Source: an uncultured Bacteroidales bacterium (GTDB taxonomy: Bacteria > Bacteroidota > Bacteroidia > Bacteroidales > UBA932). From it: 64,000 nucleotides of DNA. The DNA lies in the NCBI GenBank assembly GCA_934725015.1, contig CAKVAS010000002.1:310001-374000 (forward strand). Direction: 5' to 3'. This document shows positions 8,697-17,215 of this stretch, in pieces. The position numbers and the translations under genes are program-made. The notes beneath the pieces were generated by a model. It ran no database searches. It was not told the DNA's origin and saw only the letters and a list, made by a program, of their open reading frames with translations. Numbering within the stretch: position 1 is the first letter of the stretch; the number at the start of each line of letters is the position of its first letter.

Positions 8697-10331
8697 TTAT
8701 TTCCCCGATTTCGCGAATATTGCGAGGCCTATGCCCGCCACTGTAACTCCGGCGGCGACGGTGATGAGCTGATGTTCTCCGGAGACGGCTCCGAGAACGG
8801 CGACGACAATGCCGGCCGCAGCGATGCTCGTCCCTAAGACCTTGTAGGTAAACCGGTTGGCATCTTTGTCTTCCGGAGACTGCCCGCCGGATGGTCTTTC
8901 CGCCGCCGCTGCCTGCGGACGGACATATCCCCTGCATTTCAGCGCAATCTCAAACGCCGCGAGAATCCCGGCCGGGACGAGCGCCCCGACCATCATCTCC
9001 GCTCCCCTGCTCAGCGACAGTCCGAAGAGCGCCGGGGTGCAGAACTTGAAGAAAAGGTTGAGCGCCAGAGAGATGAACGTCGAGGCGAGAAGCGTCTTTC
9101 CGGTCTGCCGCTTTGAGAACATGGACCAGATTACCGGGAGATAGAGCGGGACTCCCGTGAGGGCGGCGACGCTGATGACCACGTTCACTATCCCTCCCAT
9201 CGACTTGACTAACATGGCGACGACGATGGCAAGGATCCCGAAGCCTATGGTGGAGAGGCGCGCCACGCGGATGAGCGTCCTGTCGGACGACCCCGGGCGC
9301 AGCCGCTTGTAGATGTCATTGGTGAAGACTCCGGCCGAGATGTTCAAGGTGCCGTTGAGCGAGCTTGCGGTGGCGAAAATCATTCCTCCGAGCATCAGGC
9401 CGAGCAGGCCGTTCGGAAGAGCCTCGCGGCACATGAGCAGGTAGGCGTTCTCGTTCTCAAGTCCGGACAGTCCGGGGTTATAGACCCTGTAAATCATAGG
9501 CGGAAGCATCCACAGAACGGGGCTGATGAGGTAGAGAGCCCCGAAGAGCCATCCTACCTTCTGCGCGTCGCGTTCCGTGCGGACGGAGGTGTATCTCTGC
9601 ACGTATGACCAGTTTCCTCCGATGAACACCGCGTTGTAGAGGCAGAACGCGAAGATGAACCAAGGAGTGTATTCGCCGTTGAAGCAGCGGAAGAAGCCTT
9701 CGGGAACTCTGTCGAAGAACTCTTGCACGCCTCCGACTTTCCCGAACGAGAGCGGTACGGCGATTATGACCGCCGTGAAGAGAATCACGAACTGGAGCAC
9801 GTCCGTCACCATCACTCCTCGGAGTCCTCCGAGCGAGGTGTAGATTATGCAGAACAGGCCGAGCGCGAGTATGGACGCGGTGAGCGGCACTCCGGCAGCC
9901 ACTTCGAGAATCTTTGCCACGGGATAGAGAAACGAGCCTGAGGTGAACACGGACACGGCGAGGAAGAGGTAGGTGTAGGTCTTCTGAGTCGCCTGTCCGA
10001 AGTTGTCTGTGATGTATTCTGCGGCGGTGAGCGCCCCTGTCCTGTGCCAGCGCGGAGCGATGAAGGTTCCGACGGCGAAGCCTGCCGCGGCCATGGTCAG
10101 CTGAATTATGATTGCCGTGAGCCCGCAGGAGTAGGCGATGCTGCCCCAGACGACGAAGGTCCCGGCGGAGAAGAAGCCCATGAAGAGCGACAGTCCGCTC
10201 ATCGCCCACGGGATGTTTCCGCCGCCTCCGAAGAAGCCCTTGAGGTCCTTTCCCGACTTTGACAGGGAGACGCCGGTCGCGAGCACCGCGACGGAGAATA
10301 TTATTACGGTTATTATGTCCAGTATGCCCAT
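8697..10331 (-). CDS. Sodium:solute symporter (SSS family)
   Basis: A 544-residue polytopic membrane protein with about 13-14 hydrophobic segments. N-terminal motifs fit sodium:solute symporters: GKDLKGFFGGGGNIPWAMSGLSLFMGFFSAGTF, then WHRTGALTAAEYITDNFG, and TSLGGLRGVMVTDVLQFVI, the classic SSS signature region. The family couples Na+ entry to uptake of sugars, sialic acid, amino or organic acids. Its place at the head of an operon with an FAD oxidoreductase and a LacI regulator suggests a sugar-derived substrate. A Bacteroidota -7 element lies just upstream at 10358-10365. Confidence 0.94.
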   Translation of the reverse strand: MGILDIITVIIFSVAVLATGVSLSKSGKDLKGFFGGGGNIPWAMSGLSLFMGFFSAGTFVVWGSIAYSCGLTAIIIQLTMAAAGFAVGTFIAPRWHRTGALTAAEYITDNFGQATQKTYTYLFLAVSVFTSGSFLYPVAKILEVAAGVPLTASILALGLFCIIYTSLGGLRGVMVTDVLQFVILFTAVIIAVPLSFGKVGGVQEFFDRVPEGFFRCFNGEYTPWFIFAFCLYNAVFIGGNWSYVQRYTSVRTERDAQKVGWLFGALYLISPVLWMLPPMIYRVYNPGLSGLENENAYLLMCREALPNGLLGLMLGGMIFATASSLNGTLNISAGVFTNDIYKRLRPGSSDRTLIRVARLSTIGFGILAIVVAMLVKSMGGIVNVVISVAALTGVPLYLPVIWSMFSKRQTGKTLLASTFISLALNLFFKFCTPALFGLSLSRGAEMMVGALVPAGILAAFEIALKCRGYVRPQAAAAERPSGGQSPEDKDANRFTYKVLGTSIAAAGIVVAVLGAVSGEHQLITVAAGVTVAGIGLAIFAKSGK

Positions 10332-10357
10332 AAGTATGTGTTTCTTCTTACTTTGGG

Positions 10358-10365
10358 CAAAGATA
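10358..10365 (-). promoter_or_regulatory. -7 promoter element (TATCTTTG) for the transporter operon
   Basis: On the minus strand the octamer TATCTTTG matches the Bacteroidota -7 consensus TAnnTTTG and lies 27 bp before the ATG of the SSS transporter gene. No good TTTG -33 box was seen at the usual distance. The rest of the interval between this gene and mntP (10366-10478) shows nothing further. Confidence 0.5.
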
Positions 10366-10478
10366 GACGTATGGATGTTATAAAGGTGCGGATTGCCCCC
10401 GATAAATCAACGGAAACGTTCCCGAAACTCCGAATCCGGTCTGCGGACGAGTTTTATGAGGGAGAGTCCCGAGGCCTC

Positions 10479-11060
10479 TCAGCACTGCCCGAGGACCATG
10501 TGCTCGACGAGAATCTTGATTCCTATACCTATAAGTATAATGCCGCCGATGATTTGAGCCTTTGACGCCAGCCCCTTCCCTACAAGATGTCCGGCCTTGA
10601 CTCCGACGACGGAAAAGGCCAGCGTCACGACGCCTATCGTTCCGGCGGAAATCCAGATGTTCGCGTCGTTCATCGCCGCGAACGAGACTCCGACAGCCAG
10701 GGCGTCGATGCTCGTCGCGATTGCCGCCATGAGCATCGACCTGAACGCGAGGTCGTTCTTCTGTGGCCTGTCCGCCTTCATGTCGTCTTTTTCAAAGGCT
10801 TCGCGTATCATGTTTATGCCGATGAGGGCGAGCAGTCCGAAGGCAATCCAATGATCCCAGGCGCTGATGAGCCCCGTGAACTGAATGCCGAGAAAGTAGC
10901 CTATTACCGGCATAAGCGCCTGAAAGCCACCGAACCATATTCCTACGATAAGAGCCTGTGAAAGCCCGCTTTTCTTCATTGACATTCCCTTGCAGACCGA
11001 AACGGCGAAAGCGTCCATCGAGAGGCCCGCGGCAAGCAGAAACAGAGTGATAAAATCCAT
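10479..11060 (-). CDS. mntP: Putative manganese efflux pump MntP
   Basis: A 193-residue membrane protein with six predicted helices, the normal length and layout of MntP. The two conserved acidic helix motifs are present: LSMDAFAVSVCKG near residue 17 and SIDALAVGVSFAAM in the second half. MntP exports Mn2+ and protects against manganese excess. It stands alone on the minus strand, divergent from the lipoprotein gene at 11221. No manganese riboswitch of the yybP-ykoY type was recognised in the 160-bp upstream gap. Confidence 0.93.
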   Translation of the reverse strand: MDFITLFLLAAGLSMDAFAVSVCKGMSMKKSGLSQALIVGIWFGGFQALMPVIGYFLGIQFTGLISAWDHWIAFGLLALIGINMIREAFEKDDMKADRPQKNDLAFRSMLMAAIATSIDALAVGVSFAAMNDANIWISAGTIGVVTLAFSVVGVKAGHLVGKGLASKAQIIGGIILIGIGIKILVEHMVLGQC

Positions 11061-11101
11061 AATATTCCGTTAAAATCCGTTATAATTGGCGAAAAGCGGG
11101 G

Positions 11102-11140
11102 CAAAAATACAAATTTTCTCCCATTTATTGCTTACCTTTG
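11102..11140. promoter_or_regulatory. Divergent -7 elements for mntP (minus) and the 11221 lipoprotein gene (plus)
   Basis: CAAAAATA at 11102-11109 reads TATTTTTG on the minus strand, 42 bp before the mntP start. TACCTTTG at 11133-11140 reads toward the plus-strand gene at 11221. Both fit TAnnTTTG. Convincing -33 boxes were not found, so the assignment rests on the octamers and their position. Confidence 0.45.
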
Positions 11141-11220
11141 CGAGGATTTGTTTTAACCGGCGGAAGCCGCACACATATAGTATATAGTAGTAATACGACA
11201 TTCTAATTAAAACATATTAT

Positions 11221-13005
11221 ATGAGAAAAAACACTCTTTTCGCATTGGTCTTTCTTGTTGCCGCATCCTCGTGCGTCAATAAGGAGTATGACATAACCAG
11301 GCCCATCGACATGGGAATGAATGTCGGCGGACAGATTGAGATTCCGCTGCCCGGCAAGGACAATTCGTTTTCGTATTCGCTCGGAGACATCCTGCTTCCG
11401 GACGGTCAGACGGACGGAGTCCTGAAGAAAAACGAGGACGGCAGTTTCTGCCTTGTAGTGGAGTCGGCAGAGGGGATAGACGAGAAATACACTTTCGGAC
11501 AGATTGCTGCCGCTGACTATGCGAAGAGTGACAGCTACACGTTCGTCGCGCTGGAGTCTGCTATAGGTCAGGAGGTTGACTATCCTGTAAGCGTTCCGCT
11601 GAACCTTCAGGTCTCTGGAATTGACGGCAGTGTCGAGACCATCCGAGAGGCGGACCTCGACGCGCTGCTTACGCTTTCCGTCGAGACCGTGGGAGGGACG
11701 CGGATCAGCATAAAGTCAGGGTATAAGTTCACGCTGCCTGAGTTCATCTTCATCGATGAGAGCACTCTCCCTTCATTCGCTGATATTGACGCGGCTGCGA
11801 AGAATGCCGGACACAGAAACGTGATTGTGATTAAGGAAACGCAGACTTTTGACGGCGTGTTCAGTCTCAGCTGCCACATCAACAAACTGGAACTGAGCAA
11901 TTTCGGGATAAGCGAAGGCATTATGCACATCACAGGTGACGCGACCGCCGAGGGAAAGATTGCCTTTATGAAATTTGCACTTTCCGATGGCGCCCAGTTC
12001 CCTCTTGAAACAATTGTGAATATTACCGGAGTGAAGGCAAGGTCGGTGACGATGAAGGCTTCCCCGACAATAAGCGCTGACAATCAGGAGATTGCGGTAG
12101 GAGATGTTCCGGAGGCGCTGAACGACATGGAGTTTGAGCTGGCGGATGTCGGATTCTTCGTGAACGCGAAGAACGAGACTCCGTTCAATGCTGAAATATC
12201 GGCAAGCATATTCTCCGTTTCCGGGGAAGCGTTTACCGGACCGGTCGTTGTGGGCGGTTCCCAAAGCGGGTTCTCCGTCGCGGCAAACACGTCCGGCGAG
12301 AACTTCTGCCTTTCCGAGTCCGGAGAATACGGCACGGCTGCCGACAGGAAAATCAAGGTTGAAGGACTTGCCGGCCTCGTCTATCCGGTTCCTGAAAAAG
12401 TCCTTGTCTCAGGCATCACGGTAAGCGGCAGCGCGGACAGCGAGGACGGGTTTGTGACGGTGGTTGTAGGCAAGGAATACAATCTTGGGCTCTCATACAG
12501 GATTGAGGCTCCCCTCTCGTTCAAGTCCTTGAAACTCAAGAGGAATGAAGATATTGACATAAACTTCGACCTCGACGAGGTCAGCTTTGACGACCTCTAC
12601 ATCCGGGCGAATGTGACCAGCACGCTGCCGCTTGACGCAAGGCTCGGTTTCTCTCTGACCGACAGCGAGGGCAATGCCATGCAGGGTGTCAGCGTGAAGT
12701 ATGAGGATCCGGACGGGAATGCGATTGACGCTCTTGAGCTTGAAGCCGGGAATCTGACCGCTCCCGTCACGAAGCCTCTGAAGATAGTGCTTGCCGCCGA
12801 CGAGGGCACACATATTTCCAAACTCCAGAGCCTGAGGCTTCACATCGAGGCCGGCTCTCCGGAAGGCAGGGTCGTGACGCTCAACGCGGAGCAGTCCGTC
12901 TCGATTTCTGACATAATTATAGGCACGACGAGCGGAGTCTTCATCGACGCCAACGACAAGACTCCAGAGAGTGACTGGAAAAACAGTGACTGGGAAAACC
13001 AATAA
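11221..13005 (+). CDS. Hypothetical lipoprotein, beta-rich
   Basis: A 594-residue protein with a lipobox (VAASSC, Cys18) followed by VNKEYDITRPIDMGMNVGGQIEIPLPG, a start seen in Bacteroidales proteins of unknown function. The mature part is rich in beta-prone, Gly/Ser/acidic sequence with repeated patterns such as GDVPEALNDMEFELADVGF and LKLKRNEDIDINFDLDEVSF, suggesting repeated beta-sandwich domains. No enzymatic motif was found. It lies 12 bp upstream of the DUF5723 gene, so the two are almost certainly one operon, and the pair may form an envelope or surface complex. Confidence 0.8.
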   Translation: MRKNTLFALVFLVAASSCVNKEYDITRPIDMGMNVGGQIEIPLPGKDNSFSYSLGDILLPDGQTDGVLKKNEDGSFCLVVESAEGIDEKYTFGQIAAADYAKSDSYTFVALESAIGQEVDYPVSVPLNLQVSGIDGSVETIREADLDALLTLSVETVGGTRISIKSGYKFTLPEFIFIDESTLPSFADIDAAAKNAGHRNVIVIKETQTFDGVFSLSCHINKLELSNFGISEGIMHITGDATAEGKIAFMKFALSDGAQFPLETIVNITGVKARSVTMKASPTISADNQEIAVGDVPEALNDMEFELADVGFFVNAKNETPFNAEISASIFSVSGEAFTGPVVVGGSQSGFSVAANTSGENFCLSESGEYGTAADRKIKVEGLAGLVYPVPEKVLVSGITVSGSADSEDGFVTVVVGKEYNLGLSYRIEAPLSFKSLKLKRNEDIDINFDLDEVSFDDLYIRANVTSTLPLDARLGFSLTDSEGNAMQGVSVKYEDPDGNAIDALELEAGNLTAPVTKPLKIVLAADEGTHISKLQSLRLHIEAGSPEGRVVTLNAEQSVSISDIIIGTTSGVFIDANDKTPESDWKNSDWENQ

Positions 13006-13017
13006 AATGGAAGGACT

Positions 13018-14445
13018 ATGAGAAAGAATGCTTTGAAATATATGATTGCGGGAGCTGTCCTTATGGCGGCGGCCATGACGGTGAACGCGCAGAACATGAG
13101 AACGGGCTACTTTATGGACGGCTACACGTTCAAGTACAAGATGAATCCCGCCATGGGCTCCAGCCGGGGGTTCGTCGCGCTTCCGGTGCTCGGCAACCTC
13201 AATATGGGAATCGAGTCCAATCTCGGGATGACCTCCATCCTCTACCCGAAGCAGGACGGGAGCGGCCTCACGACATTCCTCAATTCCGAGGTCGATGCCG
13301 CCGCTGCAATGAAGAAGTTCGACAGCCGGAACTATATGAACATGAATACTGACCTTTCTCTGCTCGCCTTCGGGTTTTGGGGCAAGAAAGGAAAGATGTT
13401 TCACAATGTCGATCTTTCGATAAAGGCAGATGTCGCGACCTCGCTCCCCTACGACCTCTTCCGCTTTGCAAAGGAGGGCTCGGTGAACGGCAACGTGTTT
13501 GACCTCAGCGAGACGGGAGTGAATGTAAATTCCCATATATCATTGGCCTACGGATTTTCTCTCCCGATCGGGAAATATGTCCGCTTCGGGGCGAGGGCGA
13601 AGTTCCTCATGGGTATCGGGGACATAAACGCCTCGCTCAAGGGAACTCAGGTCACGACCGGCGCGGAAGGATTCTATGCGGTGACTGACGGCTCGCTGCA
13701 GGCTGCCCTGCCATGTGGAATGCATCTTCCTCTGAACGAGCAGGGATATGTCGATTGGGAGGGCATTCCCGAGACCTTCGGCTTTGAGGGCGATGCTCTC
13801 GCGAAATCTTTCACCAACCTCGGCGGCGCCGTGGATTTGGGAGTGACGGTCGATTTTCTGCGGGATTTCACGGCTTCGGTTTCCGTGACCGACCTCGGCT
13901 TCATTTCGTGGAACAACTACTCCGCAGCTTCCGCCGCAAGAGACGCTGACGGAAACCCGAAGAAGACATACATAGTGAAGAGCGGTGAGGACATTGACGA
14001 GAATCTCGGAGAGACATTTCTCAAGTGTCTGGATTTCAATCTGAACGAGGACAGGACAAAGAAGGTTCTCGGACTCGATCCGACGCTTTATGTCGGTCTG
14101 GAGTACAGGATGCCGTTCTACCGGAGGATGTCCGTGGGGCTGCTTTCGACGACGAAGATTGCGGGGATATATACATGGAGCGAAGGGAGGCTCTCCGTTA
14201 ACGTGAGCCCGACTGACTGGTTCAGCGTGGCGACGAACTACGCGTATTCCACTTTCGGACACTCGGCCGGTTTCGCCCTCACGTTCCATCTGCCGGGATT
14301 CAACTTTTTCATGGGAACCGATTCATATATCCCTATGCTCAACGTCTCTCCGCAGTTCATTCCTCTCAATCGCATGAATACGTCGATGACTTACGGAATA
14401 AACATTATGTTCGGGAAATACCACGGAAAGTACGCGGCCAAATAG
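13018..14445 (+). CDS. DUF5723-type outer membrane protein
   Basis: A 475-residue protein with a cleavable signal peptide (ends AMTVNA-QNM) and a body resembling the DUF5723 family: FKYKMNPAMGSSRGFVALPVLGNLNMGIESNLG near the start, VSVTDLGFISWNN in the middle, GLEYRMPFYRRMSVGLLSTTK and a C-terminal strand pattern ending INIMFGKYHGKYAAK. The alternating hydrophobic/aromatic pattern suggests an outer membrane beta-barrel related to PorV/PorP-like proteins. Function is unknown. It is cotranscribed with the preceding lipoprotein gene. Confidence 0.85.
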   Translation: MRKNALKYMIAGAVLMAAAMTVNAQNMRTGYFMDGYTFKYKMNPAMGSSRGFVALPVLGNLNMGIESNLGMTSILYPKQDGSGLTTFLNSEVDAAAAMKKFDSRNYMNMNTDLSLLAFGFWGKKGKMFHNVDLSIKADVATSLPYDLFRFAKEGSVNGNVFDLSETGVNVNSHISLAYGFSLPIGKYVRFGARAKFLMGIGDINASLKGTQVTTGAEGFYAVTDGSLQAALPCGMHLPLNEQGYVDWEGIPETFGFEGDALAKSFTNLGGAVDLGVTVDFLRDFTASVSVTDLGFISWNNYSAASAARDADGNPKKTYIVKSGEDIDENLGETFLKCLDFNLNEDRTKKVLGLDPTLYVGLEYRMPFYRRMSVGLLSTTKIAGIYTWSEGRLSVNVSPTDWFSVATNYAYSTFGHSAGFALTFHLPGFNFFMGTDSYIPMLNVSPQFIPLNRMNTSMTYGINIMFGKYHGKYAAK

Positions 14446-14500
14446 GATGATGATACGCCCTTTGGCCTGAGGGGCACGATAATAACAAATAACAGAATAT

Positions 14501-15634
14501 ATGTCAGTAGAAATTCGCAAAGTCCAGACAAAAAAGGAACTCAAGGACTTCATCCATTTCGCAAATGACCTCTACAAGGGTGACAAATACTATGCTCCGA
14601 GCCTGATTTCGGACGATTATAACACTTTTAACCCCAAGAAGAACGGGGCGTATGATTTCTGTCAGGCGCAGATGTTCCTCGCCTATAAGGACGGGAAGCT
14701 CGCGGGCAGGATTATGGGAATCATCAACTCCCGCGCGAACGAGAGCTGGAAAGTGAAGCAGGTACGCTACGGGTGGATTGACTTCATCAATGACGAGGAG
14801 GTTGCGAAGGCTCTTCTTGACGCGGTTGCCGCATGGGGAAAGGAGCGCGGGATGACGGAGATTGCCGGCCCGCTCGGATTTACGGACTTCGACCCGGAAG
14901 GGATGCTTGTGGAGGGATTTGACCGTCTCGCCACGTTGCCGGGGATTTACAACTACCCCTACTATCCGGAGATTCTCGAAAAGCTCGGCTACACGAAGGA
15001 GACGGACTGGATGGAGTACCGGATTACGATTCCCGACGAGCTTCCGGAGCGCTACTACAAGTACGCCGACATCGTGATTGCCAAGAACAAGCTGAATGTC
15101 CGCAAGGTGACGCGCCGGATGATTAACAAGGAGAATTACGGACGCAAGTTCTTCAAGCTCATCAACGAGACATATTATAAGCTCTATGGTTTCTCGCTGC
15201 TCTCGGATAAGCAGATTGATGCCTACACGAAGCTCTATCTCGGGCTTCTGGACACGCGGATGGTCAGCTTCATCGAGAATGAGAAGGGCGAGCTCGTGGC
15301 GGCGGGAGTGACTATGCCGGACATCTCGGAGGCGCTTCAGAAGTGCAACGGCGAGCTGTTCCCGTTCGGTTGGTACCATCTTCTCAAGGCAATCTTCTGG
15401 AAGCCGGGCGACACGATTGACATGCTGCTGGTCGGCGTGCGCGAGGACTACCGTGGAAAGGGGCTCAACGCCGTGCTCGTGACCGACCTCTACCCGCGCC
15501 TCAAGGCCATGGGCTTCAAGTATGCGGAGACGACCGCCGAACTGGAGACCAACGACAAGATTCAGGCGATGTGGAAGTACTTTGACAGGGAGCAGCACAA
15601 GCGTCGCCGCGTCTATGCAAAAAAAATTGATTAG
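14501..15634 (+). CDS. GNAT-like N-acetyltransferase-fold protein
   Basis: A 377-residue protein of a family common in Bacteroidota and annotated as N-acetyltransferase or hypothetical. The N-terminal half has QMFLAYKDGKLAGRIMGIINSRANE and ITEIAGPLGFTDFDPEGMLVEGFD-like segments; the C-terminal half has the second GNAT-like core, with LLVGVREDYRGKGLNAVLVTDLYPRLKAMG and AETTAELETNDKIQAMWKYF. RGKGLN fits an acetyl-CoA pyrophosphate loop. The substrate is unknown. The stop codon TAG (15632-15634) lies inside the first bases of a long palindromic repeat (15631-15748). Confidence 0.85.
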   Translation: MSVEIRKVQTKKELKDFIHFANDLYKGDKYYAPSLISDDYNTFNPKKNGAYDFCQAQMFLAYKDGKLAGRIMGIINSRANESWKVKQVRYGWIDFINDEEVAKALLDAVAAWGKERGMTEIAGPLGFTDFDPEGMLVEGFDRLATLPGIYNYPYYPEILEKLGYTKETDWMEYRITIPDELPERYYKYADIVIAKNKLNVRKVTRRMINKENYGRKFFKLINETYYKLYGFSLLSDKQIDAYTKLYLGLLDTRMVSFIENEKGELVAAGVTMPDISEALQKCNGELFPFGWYHLLKAIFWKPGDTIDMLLVGVREDYRGKGLNAVLVTDLYPRLKAMGFKYAETTAELETNDKIQAMWKYFDREQHKRRRVYAKKID

Positions 15635-15748
15635 TTTGCAAAAAAGGTGATTTCCGCGTTGCAGGACTTGCCAAAATCCTCACAACCATGAGGTTGCTGC
15701 GGTTTGGCTTCGCCCTGCGCCTTGAACTCACACTTTTTATCAAACTAA
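15631..15748 (+). repeat. Long-hairpin repeat, family A, copy 1
   Basis: An imperfect palindrome of 118 bp starting TTAGTTTG and ending CAAACTAA. The apical core is AAATCCTCACAACC-ATGA-GGTTGCTGCGGTTT. Three similar elements occur at 46994-47117, 53891-54016 and 56353-56479; the core is almost identical while the arms differ in sequence but stay self-complementary. The copy begins at the stop codon of the GNAT-like gene and has the same orientation as that gene. The rest of the gap before rarA (15749-15805) shows nothing clear. Confidence 0.85.
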
Positions 15749-15805
15749 TCTGTCTCAGCATTATTTCTGATAATAAAAATTGAACGTATAAAATACGAAT
15801 TGATT

Positions 15806-17086
15806 ATGTCAGCACCGTTACCGGAAAGAATGCGTCCTCACAGCCTTGACGGCTATGTGGGGCAGAAGCATCTTGTCGGGAAGGGATGCGTGCTGCGCAA
15901 CATGATTGAGAGCGGGAACCTGACCTCGTTCATTCTCTGGGGGCCTCCGGGAGTGGGAAAGACGACTCTCGCGAACATTGTGGCGAAGTCGGCAGGGCGG
16001 GATTTCTTCACGCTTTCGGCCGTGAGCGCCGGAGTGAAGGAAGTCCGCGAGGTCATCGAGAAGGCCAAGTCTCAGGGACTTTTCAGCCGTGGCGTGGCTC
16101 CGGTGCTGTTCATCGACGAGATTCACCGTTTCAGCAAGTCGCAGCAGGACGCGCTTCTCGGAGCCGTGGAGGACGGGACGGTCGTGCTGATAGGCGCGAC
16201 AACAGAAAACCCCTCGTTTGAGGTCATAACTCCCCTTCTCTCCCGCTGTCAGGTGTTTGTGCTCAAGTCTCTCGGGAAGGAGGACCTGAACGAACTGCTG
16301 GTCCGCGCACTTGCCGAGGATTCCGTCCTGAAGAGCATGAAAATCCGCGTGGATGAAACCGACGCCCTGTTCCGCTACTCTTCCGGAGACGCCCGCAAGC
16401 TGCTCAACATCATAGATATAATAGTTTCCGCACATAAACCCGGAGACGAGATTGTGCTCAACAACGCGCTTGTGACAGCCAGCCTTCAGGAGAACATGGC
16501 AATCTATGACAAGGGCGGCGAGATGCACTACGACATTATCTCGGCGTTCATCAAGTCCGTGCGGGGCTCCGACCCCAACGCCGCGGTCTATTACCTTGCG
16601 CGTATGCTCAAGGGTGGTGAGGATCCGCTCTTCATAGCGCGCCGGCTCTGCATACTTGCCGCCGAGGACATAGGCCTTGCCAATCCGAACGCCCTGCTGC
16701 TTGCCAACGCCTGCTTCCAGACCGTCCACAGCATAGGTATGCCGGAAGCCCGCATCCCGCTCTCCGAGACGACAATCTATCTCGCGACCTCTCCGAAGAG
16801 CAATTCGGCCTATCTTGCCATCGACAAGGCACTCGAACTCGCAGGGCAGACTCAGACAGCCTCGGTCCCGCTCTACCTCAGGAATGCCCCGACCAAGCTG
16901 ATGGAAGAACTCGGCTACGCCGACGGCTACAAGTACGCCCACGACTACCCCGGCCATTTCGCCGACCTCGAATTCATGCCTGAAGGCCTCTCCGGCACCC
17001 GTCTCTACGACCCCGCCGACAACAAAAAGGAGGGCGAAATCTCAGCCCGCCTCTCCGCCCTCTGGCCGAAATACTACAAGAAATAA
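15806..17086 (+). CDS. rarA: Replication-associated recombination protein A (RarA/MgsA)
   Basis: A 426-residue AAA+ ATPase from the ATG at 15806 (an in-frame TTG lies two codons earlier). It begins with the family's LPERMRPHSLDGYVGQKHLVG, followed by Walker A GPPGVGKTT (residues 46-54), Walker B LFIDEIHRF, sensor 1 GATTENPSFEV, and the C-terminal tetramerisation region (DLGLANP-like EDIGLANPNALLLAN, then RNAPTKLMEELGYADGYKYAHDYPGHF). RarA acts at stalled or collapsed replication forks. Length and motif order are normal for the family. It is a single gene followed by a terminator-like hairpin. Confidence 0.97.
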   Translation: MSAPLPERMRPHSLDGYVGQKHLVGKGCVLRNMIESGNLTSFILWGPPGVGKTTLANIVAKSAGRDFFTLSAVSAGVKEVREVIEKAKSQGLFSRGVAPVLFIDEIHRFSKSQQDALLGAVEDGTVVLIGATTENPSFEVITPLLSRCQVFVLKSLGKEDLNELLVRALAEDSVLKSMKIRVDETDALFRYSSGDARKLLNIIDIIVSAHKPGDEIVLNNALVTASLQENMAIYDKGGEMHYDIISAFIKSVRGSDPNAAVYYLARMLKGGEDPLFIARRLCILAAEDIGLANPNALLLANACFQTVHSIGMPEARIPLSETTIYLATSPKSNSAYLAIDKALELAGQTQTASVPLYLRNAPTKLMEELGYADGYKYAHDYPGHFADLEFMPEGLSGTRLYDPADNKKEGEISARLSALWPKYYKK

Positions 17087-17150
17087 AAATTTCTATCAAA
17101 ATAAATTTATTGATTTCAAAAAAGATAAAAAATTTTGCGTTTCTTTTTAT

Positions 17151-17176
17151 AAACTCAAATATGTTTTGAGTTTTTC
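17151..17176 (+). terminator. Intrinsic terminator after rarA
   Basis: A perfect 9-bp stem, AAACTCAAA / TTTGAGTTT with loop TATGT, runs from 17151 to 17173 and is followed by a short T-rich stretch. It lies 65 bp after the rarA stop and before the Rpn-type nuclease gene. The surrounding 130 bp is AT-rich. Confidence 0.65.
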
Positions 17177-17215
17177 TTCCGAATATTGCGATGACATCTG
17201 ACTAGGATAAATCGT

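Noticed and set aside
15631..15748. Family A repeats as ordinary intrinsic terminators
   Set aside because: The hairpins are far longer than needed, lack a following T-run, and share a conserved apical sequence, so a simple terminator does not explain them.
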